Source: Castellaniella sp.
GTDB taxonomy: Bacteria > Pseudomonadota > Gammaproteobacteria > Burkholderiales > Burkholderiaceae_B
Assembly (NCBI RefSeq): GCF_034675845.1
Contig: NZ_JAUCCU010000001.1
Location: 1,426,001 to 1,490,000, forward strand
Length of the DNA stretch: 64,000 nucleotides
Reading direction: 5' to 3'
Under the pieces are notes generated by a model. The model was not told where the DNA came from. It made no database searches and saw only the letters and a program-made list of their open reading frames with translations. Position 1 is the stretch's first letter. Each line of letters opens with the position of its first letter. The position numbers and the translations under genes were made by a program. Shown here piece by piece: positions 1-7,952 of the stretch.

Positions 1-276
1 CGCCTGATGATGGTCACCAACGGCAACATCACCGGCATCACCGATCAGCTCGAAAAAGACGGGCTGGTCGAGCGCATGAAAGACGACAGCGATCGCCGCA
101 GCTCGCTGATCCGCCTGACGCCAAAAGGCAAACGCTATCACCGCCGCATGCAGCGGGCCCACGAAACCTGGATAGAAACCCTGCTGGGCGGACTGGCGCC
201 GGCCTCACGCAATACGCTGTTCGATCTGCTGGGCGACCTGAAGCAATCGACCTACGCGCGCCTGCCCGCCGCCTAA
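1..276 (+). CDS. MarR-family transcriptional regulator, C-terminal part (5' end outside window)
   Basis: The frame is open from the first base, so the true start lies upstream of the window. The visible 91 residues contain the end of a MarR winged helix: the recognition-helix stretch GNITGITDQLEKDGLVER, the wing with the DDSDRRSSLIRLTPKG motif, and the C-terminal dimerisation helix. The DSDRR-x-LTxKG signature is diagnostic of the family. MarR proteins are dimeric repressors, usually of neighbouring genes and often released by phenolic ligands. The ligand and target cannot be seen here. A hairpin terminator follows 31 bases after the stop codon, so this gene ends its transcription unit and is separate from argJ. 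Confidence 0.9.
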   Translation, partial: RLMMVTNGNITGITDQLEKDGLVERMKDDSDRRSSLIRLTPKGKRYHRRMQRAHETWIETLLGGLAPASRNTLFDLLGDLKQSTYARLPAA

Positions 277-307
277 CAAGCACGGGCGCTCACGCGCGTC
301 CAAAACG

Positions 308-336
308 CCCCCATTCGGCATAGAATGGGGGTTTTC
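308..336 (+). terminator. Rho-independent terminator after marR-type gene
   Basis: A perfect 9-bp stem, CCCCCATTC (308-316) paired with GAATGGGGG (323-331), with a 6-base loop is followed by TTTT. It lies between the marR-type gene and argJ. Confidence 0.85.
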
Positions 337-364
337 TGTTTGGGCGTTTTTGCACAAGACCATC

Positions 365-1591
365 ATGGCCATCAATCTGCATATCCCGGCGCGTGACGCC
401 ATCTTTCCAGTCGCGGGTATTCGCATCGGCACCGCCGAGGCCGGCATCCGCAAGGCGGGCCGCCGCGACTTGACGGTTCTGCTGCTGGACGCCGACACCA
501 GCGTTGCCGGCGTGTTCACCCGCAACCGCTTTCGCGCCGCGCCCGTGCAGGTCTGCGAGGCCCACCTGGCCGATGGCCAGAACATCCGGGCGCTGGTCAT
601 CAATACCGGCAATGCCAATGCAGGCACCGGCGCCCCCGGCCTGCAAGCCAGCCACGACACCTGCCAGGCCCTGGCCGACGCGCTACAGCTGCAACCACAA
701 CAGATCCTGCCGTTTTCTACCGGGGTGATTCTGGAACCCCTGCCGGTGGACCGCCTGATTGCGGCCCTGCCCGCCGCCCTGGCAGATGCGCAGCCCGACC
801 ACTGGTTCGAGGCCGCGCACAGCATCATGACCACCGACACCCAGCCCAAGATCCATTCCCGGCAACTGGATCTGGGCGGCACGACGGTCACGATCACCGG
901 CATCAGCAAAGGCGCGGGCATGATCCGCCCCAATATGGCGACCATGCTGGGCTACCTGGCCACGGACGCCGGCCTGGCACCCGCCCTGCTGCAGGCCCTG
1001 ACGCGCCAGATCGCCGATCAGTCCTTCAATCGCATCACGGTCGATGGCGACACGTCCACCAACGATTCCTTCATCATCATGGCCACGGGGGCCAGCGGGG
1101 TCCGCATCGAATCCGCCCAGGACCCGCGCTACGCCCCCCTGGCCCAGGCCCTGACCGACGCTGCCCGCGACCTGGCCCAGAAAATCGTGCGCGATGCCGA
1201 AGGCGCGACGAAATTCATGACCATCCAGGTGGAACAGGCCGCCAACACCCAGGAAGCCCTGAAGATCGCCTATGCGATTGCCCATTCGCCGCTGGTCAAG
1301 ACCGCTTTTTATGCATCCGACCCCAACCTGGGGCGCATTCTGGCGGCGATCGGCTATGCCGGGGTGGATGATCTGGATGTCAGTCGACTGACCTTGTGGC
1401 TGGGGGACGTGCAGGTCGCCACCCAAGGCGGCCGAGACCCGGATTATCGCGAAGAAGACGGCCAGCGCATCATGGCGCAGCCCGAAATCCTGGTGCGGGT
1501 GGCGCTCGGGCGCGGCGAAGTCAGCGATACGGTATATACCTGCGATTTTTCGCATGACTACGTCAGCATCAACGCAGATTACCGATCTTGA
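365..1591 (+). CDS. argJ: Bifunctional glutamate N-acetyltransferase / amino-acid N-acetyltransferase ArgJ
   Basis: ArgJ transfers the acetyl group from N-acetylornithine to glutamate (cyclic arginine synthesis) and can also acetylate glutamate from acetyl-CoA. The 408-residue length fits the family. The self-cleavage region reads KGAGMIRPNMATMLGYLATD (residues 182-201). The Thr after Ala in MATML (about residue 193) is expected to be the new N-terminus of the beta chain and the nucleophile. An in-frame TTG at 350 would add five residues (MHKTI). I prefer ATG 365 because MAINLHIP matches normal ArgJ N-termini. The gene stands alone behind the marR-type terminator. No ArgR-type operator was recognised. 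Confidence 0.95.
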   Translation: MAINLHIPARDAIFPVAGIRIGTAEAGIRKAGRRDLTVLLLDADTSVAGVFTRNRFRAAPVQVCEAHLADGQNIRALVINTGNANAGTGAPGLQASHDTCQALADALQLQPQQILPFSTGVILEPLPVDRLIAALPAALADAQPDHWFEAAHSIMTTDTQPKIHSRQLDLGGTTVTITGISKGAGMIRPNMATMLGYLATDAGLAPALLQALTRQIADQSFNRITVDGDTSTNDSFIIMATGASGVRIESAQDPRYAPLAQALTDAARDLAQKIVRDAEGATKFMTIQVEQAANTQEALKIAYAIAHSPLVKTAFYASDPNLGRILAAIGYAGVDDLDVSRLTLWLGDVQVATQGGRDPDYREEDGQRIMAQPEILVRVALGRGEVSDTVYTCDFSHDYVSINADYRS

Positions 1592-1884
1592 AGACCCTCT
1601 GAAAAATCCCGCGTCACCGCCAACGGTGGATGCGGGCGGTCTGCCGCGCCGCAAGCCACAGAAAGCCCTGAATCGTCGTAAAAAGCCAAAATCCTGTTGA
1701 TTTGAAAACGAAAATCTGGGAAAATGACGGGCTTGGCTATGGTCATCAAAAGGCCATTGTCATTTTTAGCAAACCCAGGCGTGATTCCTGCGTACCGATA
1801 TCTGCCCTGATGCATACTGTCAGCGGCCTTGTCGGCATCACAGCGGAGCACCATGAAACCTGGGCAATTTCACAGGAAAAACCC

Positions 1885-2196
1885 ATGTACGCGGTCATAA
1901 AAACCGGTGGCAAGCAATATCGCGTTTGCGCCGGCCAAAAATTGAAAATCGAACAGATACCGGCTGACATTGGACAAGAAATCTCGCTGGACCAGGTACT
2001 CTCGGTCGGCGAAGGCGAAACACTGCAAATCGGCACGCCCTTCGTCGCCGGTGCTGCAGTCAAAGCCACGGTTCTTGCCCAAGGTCGTCACGACAAGGTC
2101 AAAATCTTCAAGATGCGCCGGCGCAAGCACTACCAAAAGCACCAGGGCCATCGTCAGAACTACACCGAAATCCGCATCGACGCAGTTGCGGCCTAA
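1885..2196 (+). CDS. rplU: 50S ribosomal protein L21
   Basis: The 103-residue product matches the standard L21 length. It begins MYAVIKTGGKQYRV and ends with the basic RRRKHYQKHQGHRQNYTEI stretch that contacts 23S rRNA. The reading frame stays open upstream to 1702, but ATG 1885 restores the family N-terminus and follows an A/G-rich ribosome-binding site (CACAGGAAAAA). It forms the usual operon with rpmA, which begins 18 bases after its stop. The 1592-1884 stretch upstream holds no gene that I can support and presumably carries the promoter and leader. Confidence 0.97.
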   Translation: MYAVIKTGGKQYRVCAGQKLKIEQIPADIGQEISLDQVLSVGEGETLQIGTPFVAGAAVKATVLAQGRHDKVKIFKMRRRKHYQKHQGHRQNYTEIRIDAVAA

Positions 2197-2214
2197 CCCC
2201 TCAGGAGCACAATC

Positions 2215-2475
2215 ATGGCACACAAAAAGGGCGGCGGCTCAACGCGTAATGGTCGCGACTCAGAATCGAAACGCCTGGGCGTTAAGGTCTACGGCGGCCA
2301 ACTGATCTCGGCAGGCGGCATTATCGTTCGCCAGCGCGGCACTCAGTTTCATCCCGGCGTCAATGTCGGCATCGGCAAGGACCACACTTTGTTTTCCCTG
2401 GTGGAAGGCAAGGTGAAGTTCTCGATCAAGGGCGCGCTGAATAAGCGCACCGTCTCGGTCGACGCTGTCAGCTGA
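2215..2475 (+). CDS. rpmA: 50S ribosomal protein L27
   Basis: The 86-residue product begins MAHKKGGGSTRNGRDS, the flexible glycine-rich N-terminal arm of L27 that reaches towards the peptidyl-transferase centre. No Firmicute-type cleavable N-terminal extension is present. The SAGGIIVRQRGTQFHPG block is typical of the family. The ATG is preceded by a Shine-Dalgarno sequence (CAGGAG). It is co-transcribed with rplU and followed by a strong terminator. Confidence 0.98.
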   Translation: MAHKKGGGSTRNGRDSESKRLGVKVYGGQLISAGGIIVRQRGTQFHPGVNVGIGKDHTLFSLVEGKVKFSIKGALNKRTVSVDAVS

Positions 2476-2492
2476 TCCACTCAGGATCACCC

Positions 2493-2527
2493 AAAAGACC
2501 CTGCCCACCCGGTAGGGTCTTTTTTTT
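2493..2527 (+). terminator. Rho-independent terminator after rplU-rpmA
   Basis: AGACCCT (2496-2502) pairs with AGGGTCT (2514-2520). The stem is extended by flanking A and T runs, and a run of seven T follows (2521-2527). It separates rpmA from obgE, which starts 15 bases later. Confidence 0.9.
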
Positions 2528-2542
2528 CATAGAATAAACAAC

Positions 2543-3625
2543 ATGAAATTCGTAGACGAAGCCACCATCGAAGTCGTTGCCGGCAAGGGCGGCAACGGCG
2601 TTGCCAGTTTCCGCCGGGAAAAATTCATTCCCATGGGCGGTCCCGATGGCGGCGACGGCGGGCGCGGCGGCTCCATCTTGGCGGTGGCCGATCGCAATAT
2701 CAATACCCTGATCGACTATCGCTATGCCCGCCTGCACCGCGCCAAAAATGGCGAAAATGGCCGCGGGTCGGACCAATATGGGGCTGGGGCGCCGAACATC
2801 GTCCTGCGTGTCCCGGTCGGCACCGTCGTACACGACGCCAACACCGGCGAACAACTGTTCGATCTGGCCCAGCACGGCCAGCAGGTCACGCTGGCCGCCG
2901 GCGGCGAGGGCGGACTGGGCAATCTGCACTTCAAGTCCAGCACAAACCGTGCACCCCGCCAATTCACCCCAGGGCGCGAGGGCGAGGAACGCCGCCTGCG
3001 GCTGGAACTCAAGGTCCTGGCGGATGTGGGCCTGCTGGGCATGCCCAATGCGGGCAAATCGACACTGATCGCCCGGGTCTCCAACGCCAAACCAAAGATT
3101 GCCGATTACCCCTTCACGACGCTGCACCCCAACCTGGGGGTAGTGCGGACATCGCCTGCGCACAGCTTCGTCATTGCCGACATCCCCGGTCTGATCGAGG
3201 GCGCCTCCGAAGGCGCCGGCCTGGGGCATCAATTTCTGCGACACCTCAGCCGCACGCGCGTGCTGCTGCATCTGCTGGACGTGCAATCCCCCGATCCCGA
3301 CATCGACGCCTGCGCCCAGGCCATCCAGGATGCGCGTGCCATCATCCAGGAACTGCACCACTACAGCCCGGAACTCGCGGCCAAGCCGCGCTGGCTGGTG
3401 CTCAATAAGCTTGATATGGTCGAAGACCCGGGCGCCGTGCAGGCACGCATCTGCCAGGAACTGGATTGGAACGGCCCAACCTTCAGGATCTCGGCGCTGA
3501 CAGGCGATGGCACCCAGGCCTTGATGAGCGCCATCCAGTCGTGGCTGGACGAGCAGCAACGCGCCGCCCACGCCCACGATGAAGACCCGCGCTTTGCCGC
3601 AGACCGCACCGACGATCCATCCTGA
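2543..3625 (+). CDS. obgE: GTPase Obg/CgtA
   Basis: This is an essential ribosome-associated GTPase linked to 50S maturation and stress control. The 360-residue product has the glycine-rich Obg fold at residues 1-158 (GGNGVASFRREKFIPMGGPD). It then has a G domain with Walker A GMPNAGKST (166-174), switch II DIPG (213-216), NKLD (288-291) and SALTGDG. The short C-terminal tail is variable in the family. It follows the rplU-rpmA terminator closely, which is the standard genomic neighbourhood. proB starts 31 bases after the stop. Confidence 0.97.
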   Translation: MKFVDEATIEVVAGKGGNGVASFRREKFIPMGGPDGGDGGRGGSILAVADRNINTLIDYRYARLHRAKNGENGRGSDQYGAGAPNIVLRVPVGTVVHDANTGEQLFDLAQHGQQVTLAAGGEGGLGNLHFKSSTNRAPRQFTPGREGEERRLRLELKVLADVGLLGMPNAGKSTLIARVSNAKPKIADYPFTTLHPNLGVVRTSPAHSFVIADIPGLIEGASEGAGLGHQFLRHLSRTRVLLHLLDVQSPDPDIDACAQAIQDARAIIQELHHYSPELAAKPRWLVLNKLDMVEDPGAVQARICQELDWNGPTFRISALTGDGTQALMSAIQSWLDEQQRAAHAHDEDPRFAADRTDDPS

Positions 3626-3656
3626 CCACTCAGCCACTGTTCACCCAGCACTACAC

Positions 3657-4847
3657 ATGTCTACTTCTGCCTTGCCCCCCTCGGTCGCCCGGAACGCCCA
3701 CCGGCTGGTCCTGAAGGTCGGATCGTCCCTGGTCACCAACGAAGGTCGCGGCATCGATCTGCAGGCCGTGGCCCAATGGGCCGAACAAATCGCCGCCCTG
3801 CACGCAACTGGCCGCCAGTTGGTGCTGGTATCCAGCGGCGCCATCGCCGAGGGCATGGCCCGCCTGGGCTGGCCCCGGCGCCCGAAGATCATGTCCGAGC
3901 TGCAAGCCGCCGCCGCCGTGGGCCAGATGGGCCTGATCCAGGCCTACGAAGCCGCCTTTGCCCGCCATGGCATCCGCACGGCCCAGATTCTGCTGACCCA
4001 CGAAGACCTGGCCGATCGCCGACGCTACCTGAATGCCCGCAGCACCCTGGTCACCTTGCTGAACCTGGGCGTCGTGCCCATCGTCAACGAAAACGACACT
4101 GTGGTCACCGACGAAATCCGGGTGGGCGACAACGACACCCTGGGCGCCCTGGTGACCAATCTGGTCGAAGCCAGCGTCCTGATCATCCTGACGGACCAGG
4201 CCGGCCTGTTCAGCGCAGATCCACGCAAGCATCCGGATGCGCAGTTCATCCACCAGGGCCAGGCGGGAGACCCCTCCCTGGAAGCCATGGCAGGCGGCTC
4301 TGGCAGCGCCATCGGCACCGGCGGCATGCTGACCAAAGTCCTGGCCGCCCGACGCGCCGCCAACAGCGGCGGGCATACGATCATTGCCTCTGGGCGTGAA
4401 GCCGCCGTGCTGCAGCGCCTGACGGCAGGCGAACCCATCGGCACCGAGCTACAAGCCGTCCTGCCCGTGCGCTCCGCCCGCCAGCGCTGGATGGTGAATC
4501 ACCTGCGCCTGCGCGGGCGCGTCACCCTGGACGTGGGGGCGGTGCGCGCCCTGACCCAAGGCCATCGCAGCCTGCTGCCCATCGGCGTCACCGACGTCGA
4601 GGGCGACTTCGAACGCGGCGATGTCGTGGCCTGTGTCGACGAACATGGGGTGGAATGTGGCCGCGGACTGATCAATTATTCCGCCGCCGACACGGCCCGC
4701 ATCCTGCGCCAGCCCAGCGCCCGCATCGCCGAGATCCTGGGACACGTCAGCGACCCGGAACTGATCCACCGCGACAACCTGGTGGTCACGCGACCACGCG
4801 TGGAAGTCCCGGTTAGCGCTGCGCAGGCACAAACAAGGTCTCCTTGA
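3657..4847 (+). CDS. proB: Glutamate 5-kinase
   Basis: ProB phosphorylates glutamate in the first step of proline synthesis. The 396-residue product has the amino-acid-kinase domain (VLKVGSSLVTN near residue 18, NENDTVVTDEIRVGDNDTLG for substrate binding, GSGSAIGTGGMLTK) followed by a C-terminal PUA domain (WMVNHLRLRGRVTLD to RGLINYSAADTARIL). The frame opens upstream at 3579 inside obgE, but ATG 3657 gives the usual N-terminus. The last 35 bases overlap the convergent Lrp-type regulator, an unusually long tail-to-tail overlap. proA is not adjacent. Confidence 0.96.
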   Translation: MSTSALPPSVARNAHRLVLKVGSSLVTNEGRGIDLQAVAQWAEQIAALHATGRQLVLVSSGAIAEGMARLGWPRRPKIMSELQAAAAVGQMGLIQAYEAAFARHGIRTAQILLTHEDLADRRRYLNARSTLVTLLNLGVVPIVNENDTVVTDEIRVGDNDTLGALVTNLVEASVLIILTDQAGLFSADPRKHPDAQFIHQGQAGDPSLEAMAGGSGSAIGTGGMLTKVLAARRAANSGGHTIIASGREAAVLQRLTAGEPIGTELQAVLPVRSARQRWMVNHLRLRGRVTLDVGAVRALTQGHRSLLPIGVTDVEGDFERGDVVACVDEHGVECGRGLINYSAADTARILRQPSARIAEILGHVSDPELIHRDNLVVTRPRVEVPVSAAQAQTRSP

Positions 4848-5301
4848 CCTCCTCCATCACCACGCAGCTTTTGGTCTGCGTTACCCCCGGCAAGCGCAGC
4901 AGGATATTGCCCAGTAAATTCCGATACTGGCTGATTTCCTTGATGCGCGCCTTGACCAGATAGTCAAAATCACCCGATACCAGATGACATTCGAGCACCT
5001 GGGGCACGCACAGCACCTCTCGGCGAAACTCCTCGAAGGTGCGCTCGGACTTGCTGGACATGCTGATCTCTACAAACACCAGCAGTCCTGCATCCAACGC
5101 AGCAGGTGACACGCGGGCATAGTAGCCGGTGATCACCCCGTCGCGCTCCAGACGCCGCACTCGCTCGATGCAGGGCGTGACCGTGAGGCCCACCGCATCC
5201 GCCAGCTCGGTCATGGACAAGCGCCCGTTTTGCTGCAATAAATCCAGAATTCGCCGGTCTATCTTATCCAGCGTATGCACGGATTCTTTTTGAACACGCA
5301 T
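4813..5301 (-). CDS. Lrp/AsnC-family transcriptional regulator (probable regulator of dadA)
   Basis: The 162-residue protein has an N-terminal AsnC-type helix-turn-helix (LDKIDRRILDLLQQNGRLSM, then TELADAVGLTVTPCIERVRR) and a C-terminal RAM/ligand-binding domain (VPQVLECHLVSGDFDYLVKA). Upstream in-frame codons reach 5412, but the ATG at 5301 (MRVQKES) gives the typical length. It is divergent from dadA across a 312-base AT-rich region containing palindromes. Lrp-type activators such as DadR/BkdR usually control adjacent amino-acid catabolic genes. Regulation of dadA in response to D- or L-alanine is therefore likely, by inference from context. Confidence 0.9.
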   Translation of the reverse strand: MRVQKESVHTLDKIDRRILDLLQQNGRLSMTELADAVGLTVTPCIERVRRLERDGVITGYYARVSPAALDAGLLVFVEISMSSKSERTFEEFRREVLCVPQVLECHLVSGDFDYLVKARIKEISQYRNLLGNILLRLPGVTQTKSCVVMEEVKETLFVPAQR

Positions 5302-5613
5302 AAGAGTCTCCAGAAGATACCAAGGGGCCATTCGGGGTGATTGACTGCCATCCGAAAAAACAATACCCGGATGCCCCTTGCAAGACCTGAGGATTCGGCC
5401 TAAAACAAACACATAGAAACAATCAATAAACAGGAAAAACCCCTGAAAAACAGCGTTTATCAGTATGCGCAGATATTGCCAGCAATTTGTCCTGCCCGCC
5501 AGTAAACGCCACGACCAAACGCATCAATTTTCCTGAAAAAATGATTTTTTCATGAAAAATAACCTGAAGATATTGCCTATCATCATTAAAATTTAACCCA
5601 ATCGAGGTTCATC
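5302..5613. promoter_or_regulatory. Divergent lrp-type/dadA intergenic region with palindromic candidate operator
   Basis: This AT-rich 312-base region has no coding frame. At 5534-5552 lies a perfect 19-base palindrome with a single central base (TGAAAAAAT-G-ATTTTTTCA). A second palindrome overlaps it, TTTTTCATGAAAAA at 5546-5559. Lrp-family proteins prefer AT-rich, bent palindromic DNA, so these are candidate sites for the divergently encoded regulator. They sit 55-80 bases upstream of the dadA start codon. Confidence 0.6.
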
Positions 5614-6864
5614 ATGAAGGTTCTGGTTTTAGGGGCCGGCGTTGTGGGTGTCACAAGCGCCTATTACTTGGCACTCCAGGGGCACGACGTCACCGTCATC
5701 GACCGCGAAATCGCCACCGCAGAGGAAACCAGTTTTGCCAATGCAGGCCAGCTATCCTTTGGTTATTCCTCTCCGTGGGCAGCGCCAGGCATCCCCCTGA
5801 AGGCGATCAAATGGCTGTTCACCCAACATGCACCGCTGACGATCCGACCCGATGGCAGCCTGTTTCAGCTGCGCTGGATGTACGATATGTGGCGCAACTG
5901 CACTCCGGCGCGCTATGCCATCAACAAAGAACGCATGCTGCGCATGTCGTCCTATAGTCGGCAATGCCTGCACCAGCTGCAGGCCGATACCGACATTCAG
6001 TTCGAAAGCCGCCGCCAGGGCACCCTGCAGGTATTTCGCACCCAAAAGCAAATGGACGATGCCCAGCGCGACGTACAGGCCCTGAGCGACGCTGGCGTGG
6101 CCCACGAACTGGTCCCCAGCGACCGCCTGGTCGAATACGAACCCGCCCTGCATCAGGTGCAACATAAGCTGGTGGGTGGCTTGCGCACCCCCGACGATGA
6201 GACCGGCGATTGCCACCTGTTCACGCATGCCCTGACCCGCCTGGCCGAGGGCTTGGGCGTGAAATTCCGCTACGGCGAGCTCATCCAGGCCGTACATCAG
6301 GCGGGCGGCCAGATCTCGGGTGTGCAATGCGCTTCGGGCCTGATGCAGGCGGATGCTTATGTGGTGGCGCTGGGTTCGTATTCGACGCCATTGCTGCGCG
6401 GCATTGTCGACCTGCCCGTCTATCCCATGAAAGGCTATTCCATCACCGTCGACATCGACGATACGAATCGTGCCCCGATATCCACCCTGCTGGACGAGAC
6501 CTATAAAATCGCCCTGACGCGCTTCGACCAGCGCATCCGGGTCGGCGGCATGGCCGAGGTCGTGGGCTACGACACGCACCTGGACAGCCGCCGTCAGCGC
6601 ACCCTGGAAATGGTCTTGAACGACCTGTTCCCCGGCAGCTACAAACCCGGCGACGTACACTTCTGGACTGGCTTGCGCCCCAAGACTCCGGACAGCACCC
6701 CGATCGTCGGACGCACAAAAATCAGCAACCTATACCTGAACACCGGCCACGGCACCCTGGGCTGGACCATGTGTTGCGGCAGTGGCCAGTTGATCGCCGA
6801 TATCGTGTCGGGCAAGGCCACCGCCATCCGCAGCGAAGACCTGGGCGTACAGCGCTATCTCTGA
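5614..6864 (+). CDS. dadA: D-amino-acid dehydrogenase, small subunit
   Basis: DadA is an FAD-dependent membrane-associated enzyme that oxidises D-alanine and other D-amino acids to 2-oxo acids, passing electrons to the respiratory chain. The 416-residue product starts with the Rossmann motif VLGAGVVGVTSAYYLALQGH and the adenine-binding VIDRE. It ends with the conserved FAD segment GHGTLGWTMCCGSGQLIADI. YPMKGYSITVDI and TGLRPKTPDSTPIVG are typical of DadA. ATG 5614 follows a GAGG ribosome-binding site. No dadX racemase is adjacent. The D-Ala released by the ddp system encoded further along would be a substrate. Confidence 0.95.
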   Translation: MKVLVLGAGVVGVTSAYYLALQGHDVTVIDREIATAEETSFANAGQLSFGYSSPWAAPGIPLKAIKWLFTQHAPLTIRPDGSLFQLRWMYDMWRNCTPARYAINKERMLRMSSYSRQCLHQLQADTDIQFESRRQGTLQVFRTQKQMDDAQRDVQALSDAGVAHELVPSDRLVEYEPALHQVQHKLVGGLRTPDDETGDCHLFTHALTRLAEGLGVKFRYGELIQAVHQAGGQISGVQCASGLMQADAYVVALGSYSTPLLRGIVDLPVYPMKGYSITVDIDDTNRAPISTLLDETYKIALTRFDQRIRVGGMAEVVGYDTHLDSRRQRTLEMVLNDLFPGSYKPGDVHFWTGLRPKTPDSTPIVGRTKISNLYLNTGHGTLGWTMCCGSGQLIADIVSGKATAIRSEDLGVQRYL

Positions 6865-6865
6865 T

Positions 6866-6902
6866 GCACGGGGTTGGCCCGCATGCCGGGCCAACCCCGT
6901 GC
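6866..6902. terminator. Shared hairpin between convergent dadA and the OmpR-like gene
   Basis: A perfect 15-bp stem, GCACGGGGTTGGCCC (6866-6880) with its complement at 6888-6902, has a 7-base loop. It occupies almost the whole gap between the two convergent stop codons. There is no long T run on either side, so it may act as a transcript-end stabiliser as much as an intrinsic terminator. Confidence 0.7.
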
Positions 6903-6909
6903 AGCTTAT

Positions 6910-7656
6910 TCAGATTGCCCAGGCATAGCCGTAGTCCCGCAAGGACTCGATGGGCGGCCTGGGCAGGCCTGCACGTTCGGCGCGGCCCCGCAAGCGGCTG
7001 AACAGATCCCGGCAGCCCGTCAGCTGCAGGGATTTATGGCGGTTTTCGGGCCAAATCTGCATGACGGCATCCAGCAGAACCTGATGCGGCAGCACATGGC
7101 CCGGGGCCTCGAACAGGCCCAGCAACATGACGCGCTCGGCGGGAGTCAGACGCAGACTGGCCTCGCCGTGCATCAGCAGCCAGCCCTTTTCGGCCAACTG
7201 CCAGGGGCCGATGCAGTAGCGGCTGTCAATCATTCCTTTGGGCAAGCGCCAAGGGGCCTCGACGGAGGCTGTCTGTTGTGCCCGACGATAATCCAAAGCC
7301 CGCAATACGGCCAACAGGCAATCCGCCGTGTCTTCAGGCCGCAGAACGCAATCCACCCCCTGACTGAGCAAGGCCGCGATTTCATTACCCAACGGCAACT
7401 GCGCGCGCGCCACCAAGAACAGCCCATGCCCCCGCGACCTGATCTGCTGCGCAACCCGGCAGTTGGCCGCAACATCCCCCATCAGCACCACGGCATGCAC
7501 CGCCTGATCGGCCAGCATCCGATACTGGCGGCAAAGATCCGACGCCTGTTCAAAGCAGCGCAGTTGGTAGCCATTGTGAGCCAGGCCGCTGCCCCAGCTA
7601 TTTTCTTCTGGAGCCAGCATCCAGACTGACAAATGATCTTTCTGATTATTCTGCAT
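6910..7656 (-). CDS. Atypical OmpR/PhoB-type DNA-binding protein with degenerate receiver domain
   Basis: The 248-residue protein has a C-terminal winged helix of the OmpR type: LTPAERVMLLGLFEAPGHVL, VLLDAVMQIWPENR, and a terminal hairpin ending ESLRDYGYAWAI, equivalent to the usual ETVRGxGYxL. Residues 1-120 fit the receiver fold, but the phosphoacceptor Asp at the end of strand 3 seems to be Met59 (HAVVLMGD), and the usual KP is RP (GVDCVLRPED). It is therefore probably an orphan, phosphorylation-independent regulator. No partner kinase is adjacent. Its target is unknown. Confidence 0.75.
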   Translation of the reverse strand: MQNNQKDHLSVWMLAPEENSWGSGLAHNGYQLRCFEQASDLCRQYRMLADQAVHAVVLMGDVAANCRVAQQIRSRGHGLFLVARAQLPLGNEIAALLSQGVDCVLRPEDTADCLLAVLRALDYRRAQQTASVEAPWRLPKGMIDSRYCIGPWQLAEKGWLLMHGEASLRLTPAERVMLLGLFEAPGHVLPHQVLLDAVMQIWPENRHKSLQLTGCRDLFSRLRGRAERAGLPRPPIESLRDYGYAWAI

Positions 7657-7751
7657 GGTTTCTTGCGTTCAGGCTACGAGAACGGTAATCGGCGGTCATC
7701 AAAAAAAGCCATCGTGATCGCCCAAGTACTGGGGGTGGATTTTACTGGCTG

Positions 7752-7943
7752 ATGCACGGCGACATCAATAAGCCTCTGACACTGCCTGCCCATCATATCC
7801 ACGAGCAAACCCAGCCTTGGCCGTTTCCCAGCATCGATCCGCATCAGTTCTGGGCATTGAAGATCAAGGACCGCAGCGCCATCGAATCGGCAGTTGCGGT
7901 CCTGATCGAGAAGCTGCAGCCATTTAAACCGAAACCAGACTAG
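7752..7943 (+). CDS. Hypothetical 63-residue protein
   Basis: This is a short open frame between two minus-strand genes. The product (MHGDINKPLTLPAHHIHEQT...) is rich in His and Pro and ends in a short amphipathic helix (SAIESAVAVLIEKL). I do not recognise a family. No clear Shine-Dalgarno sequence precedes the ATG, and the frame remains open upstream to 7689 without another ATG. It may be a real small gene or a chance frame in a 296-base gap. Confidence 0.35.
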   Translation: MHGDINKPLTLPAHHIHEQTQPWPFPSIDPHQFWALKIKDRSAIESAVAVLIEKLQPFKPKPD

Positions 7944-7952
7944 CCTGGACGG

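Noticed and set aside
1702..1884. N-terminal extension of rplU by 61 codons
   Set aside because: L21 is about 103 residues and starts MYAVIK. The extension has no similarity to the family.
2468..3637. 389-codon minus-strand frame opposite obgE
   Set aside because: It lies wholly antisense to a clear housekeeping gene. Long antisense frames are normal in GC-rich DNA with strong third-position bias.
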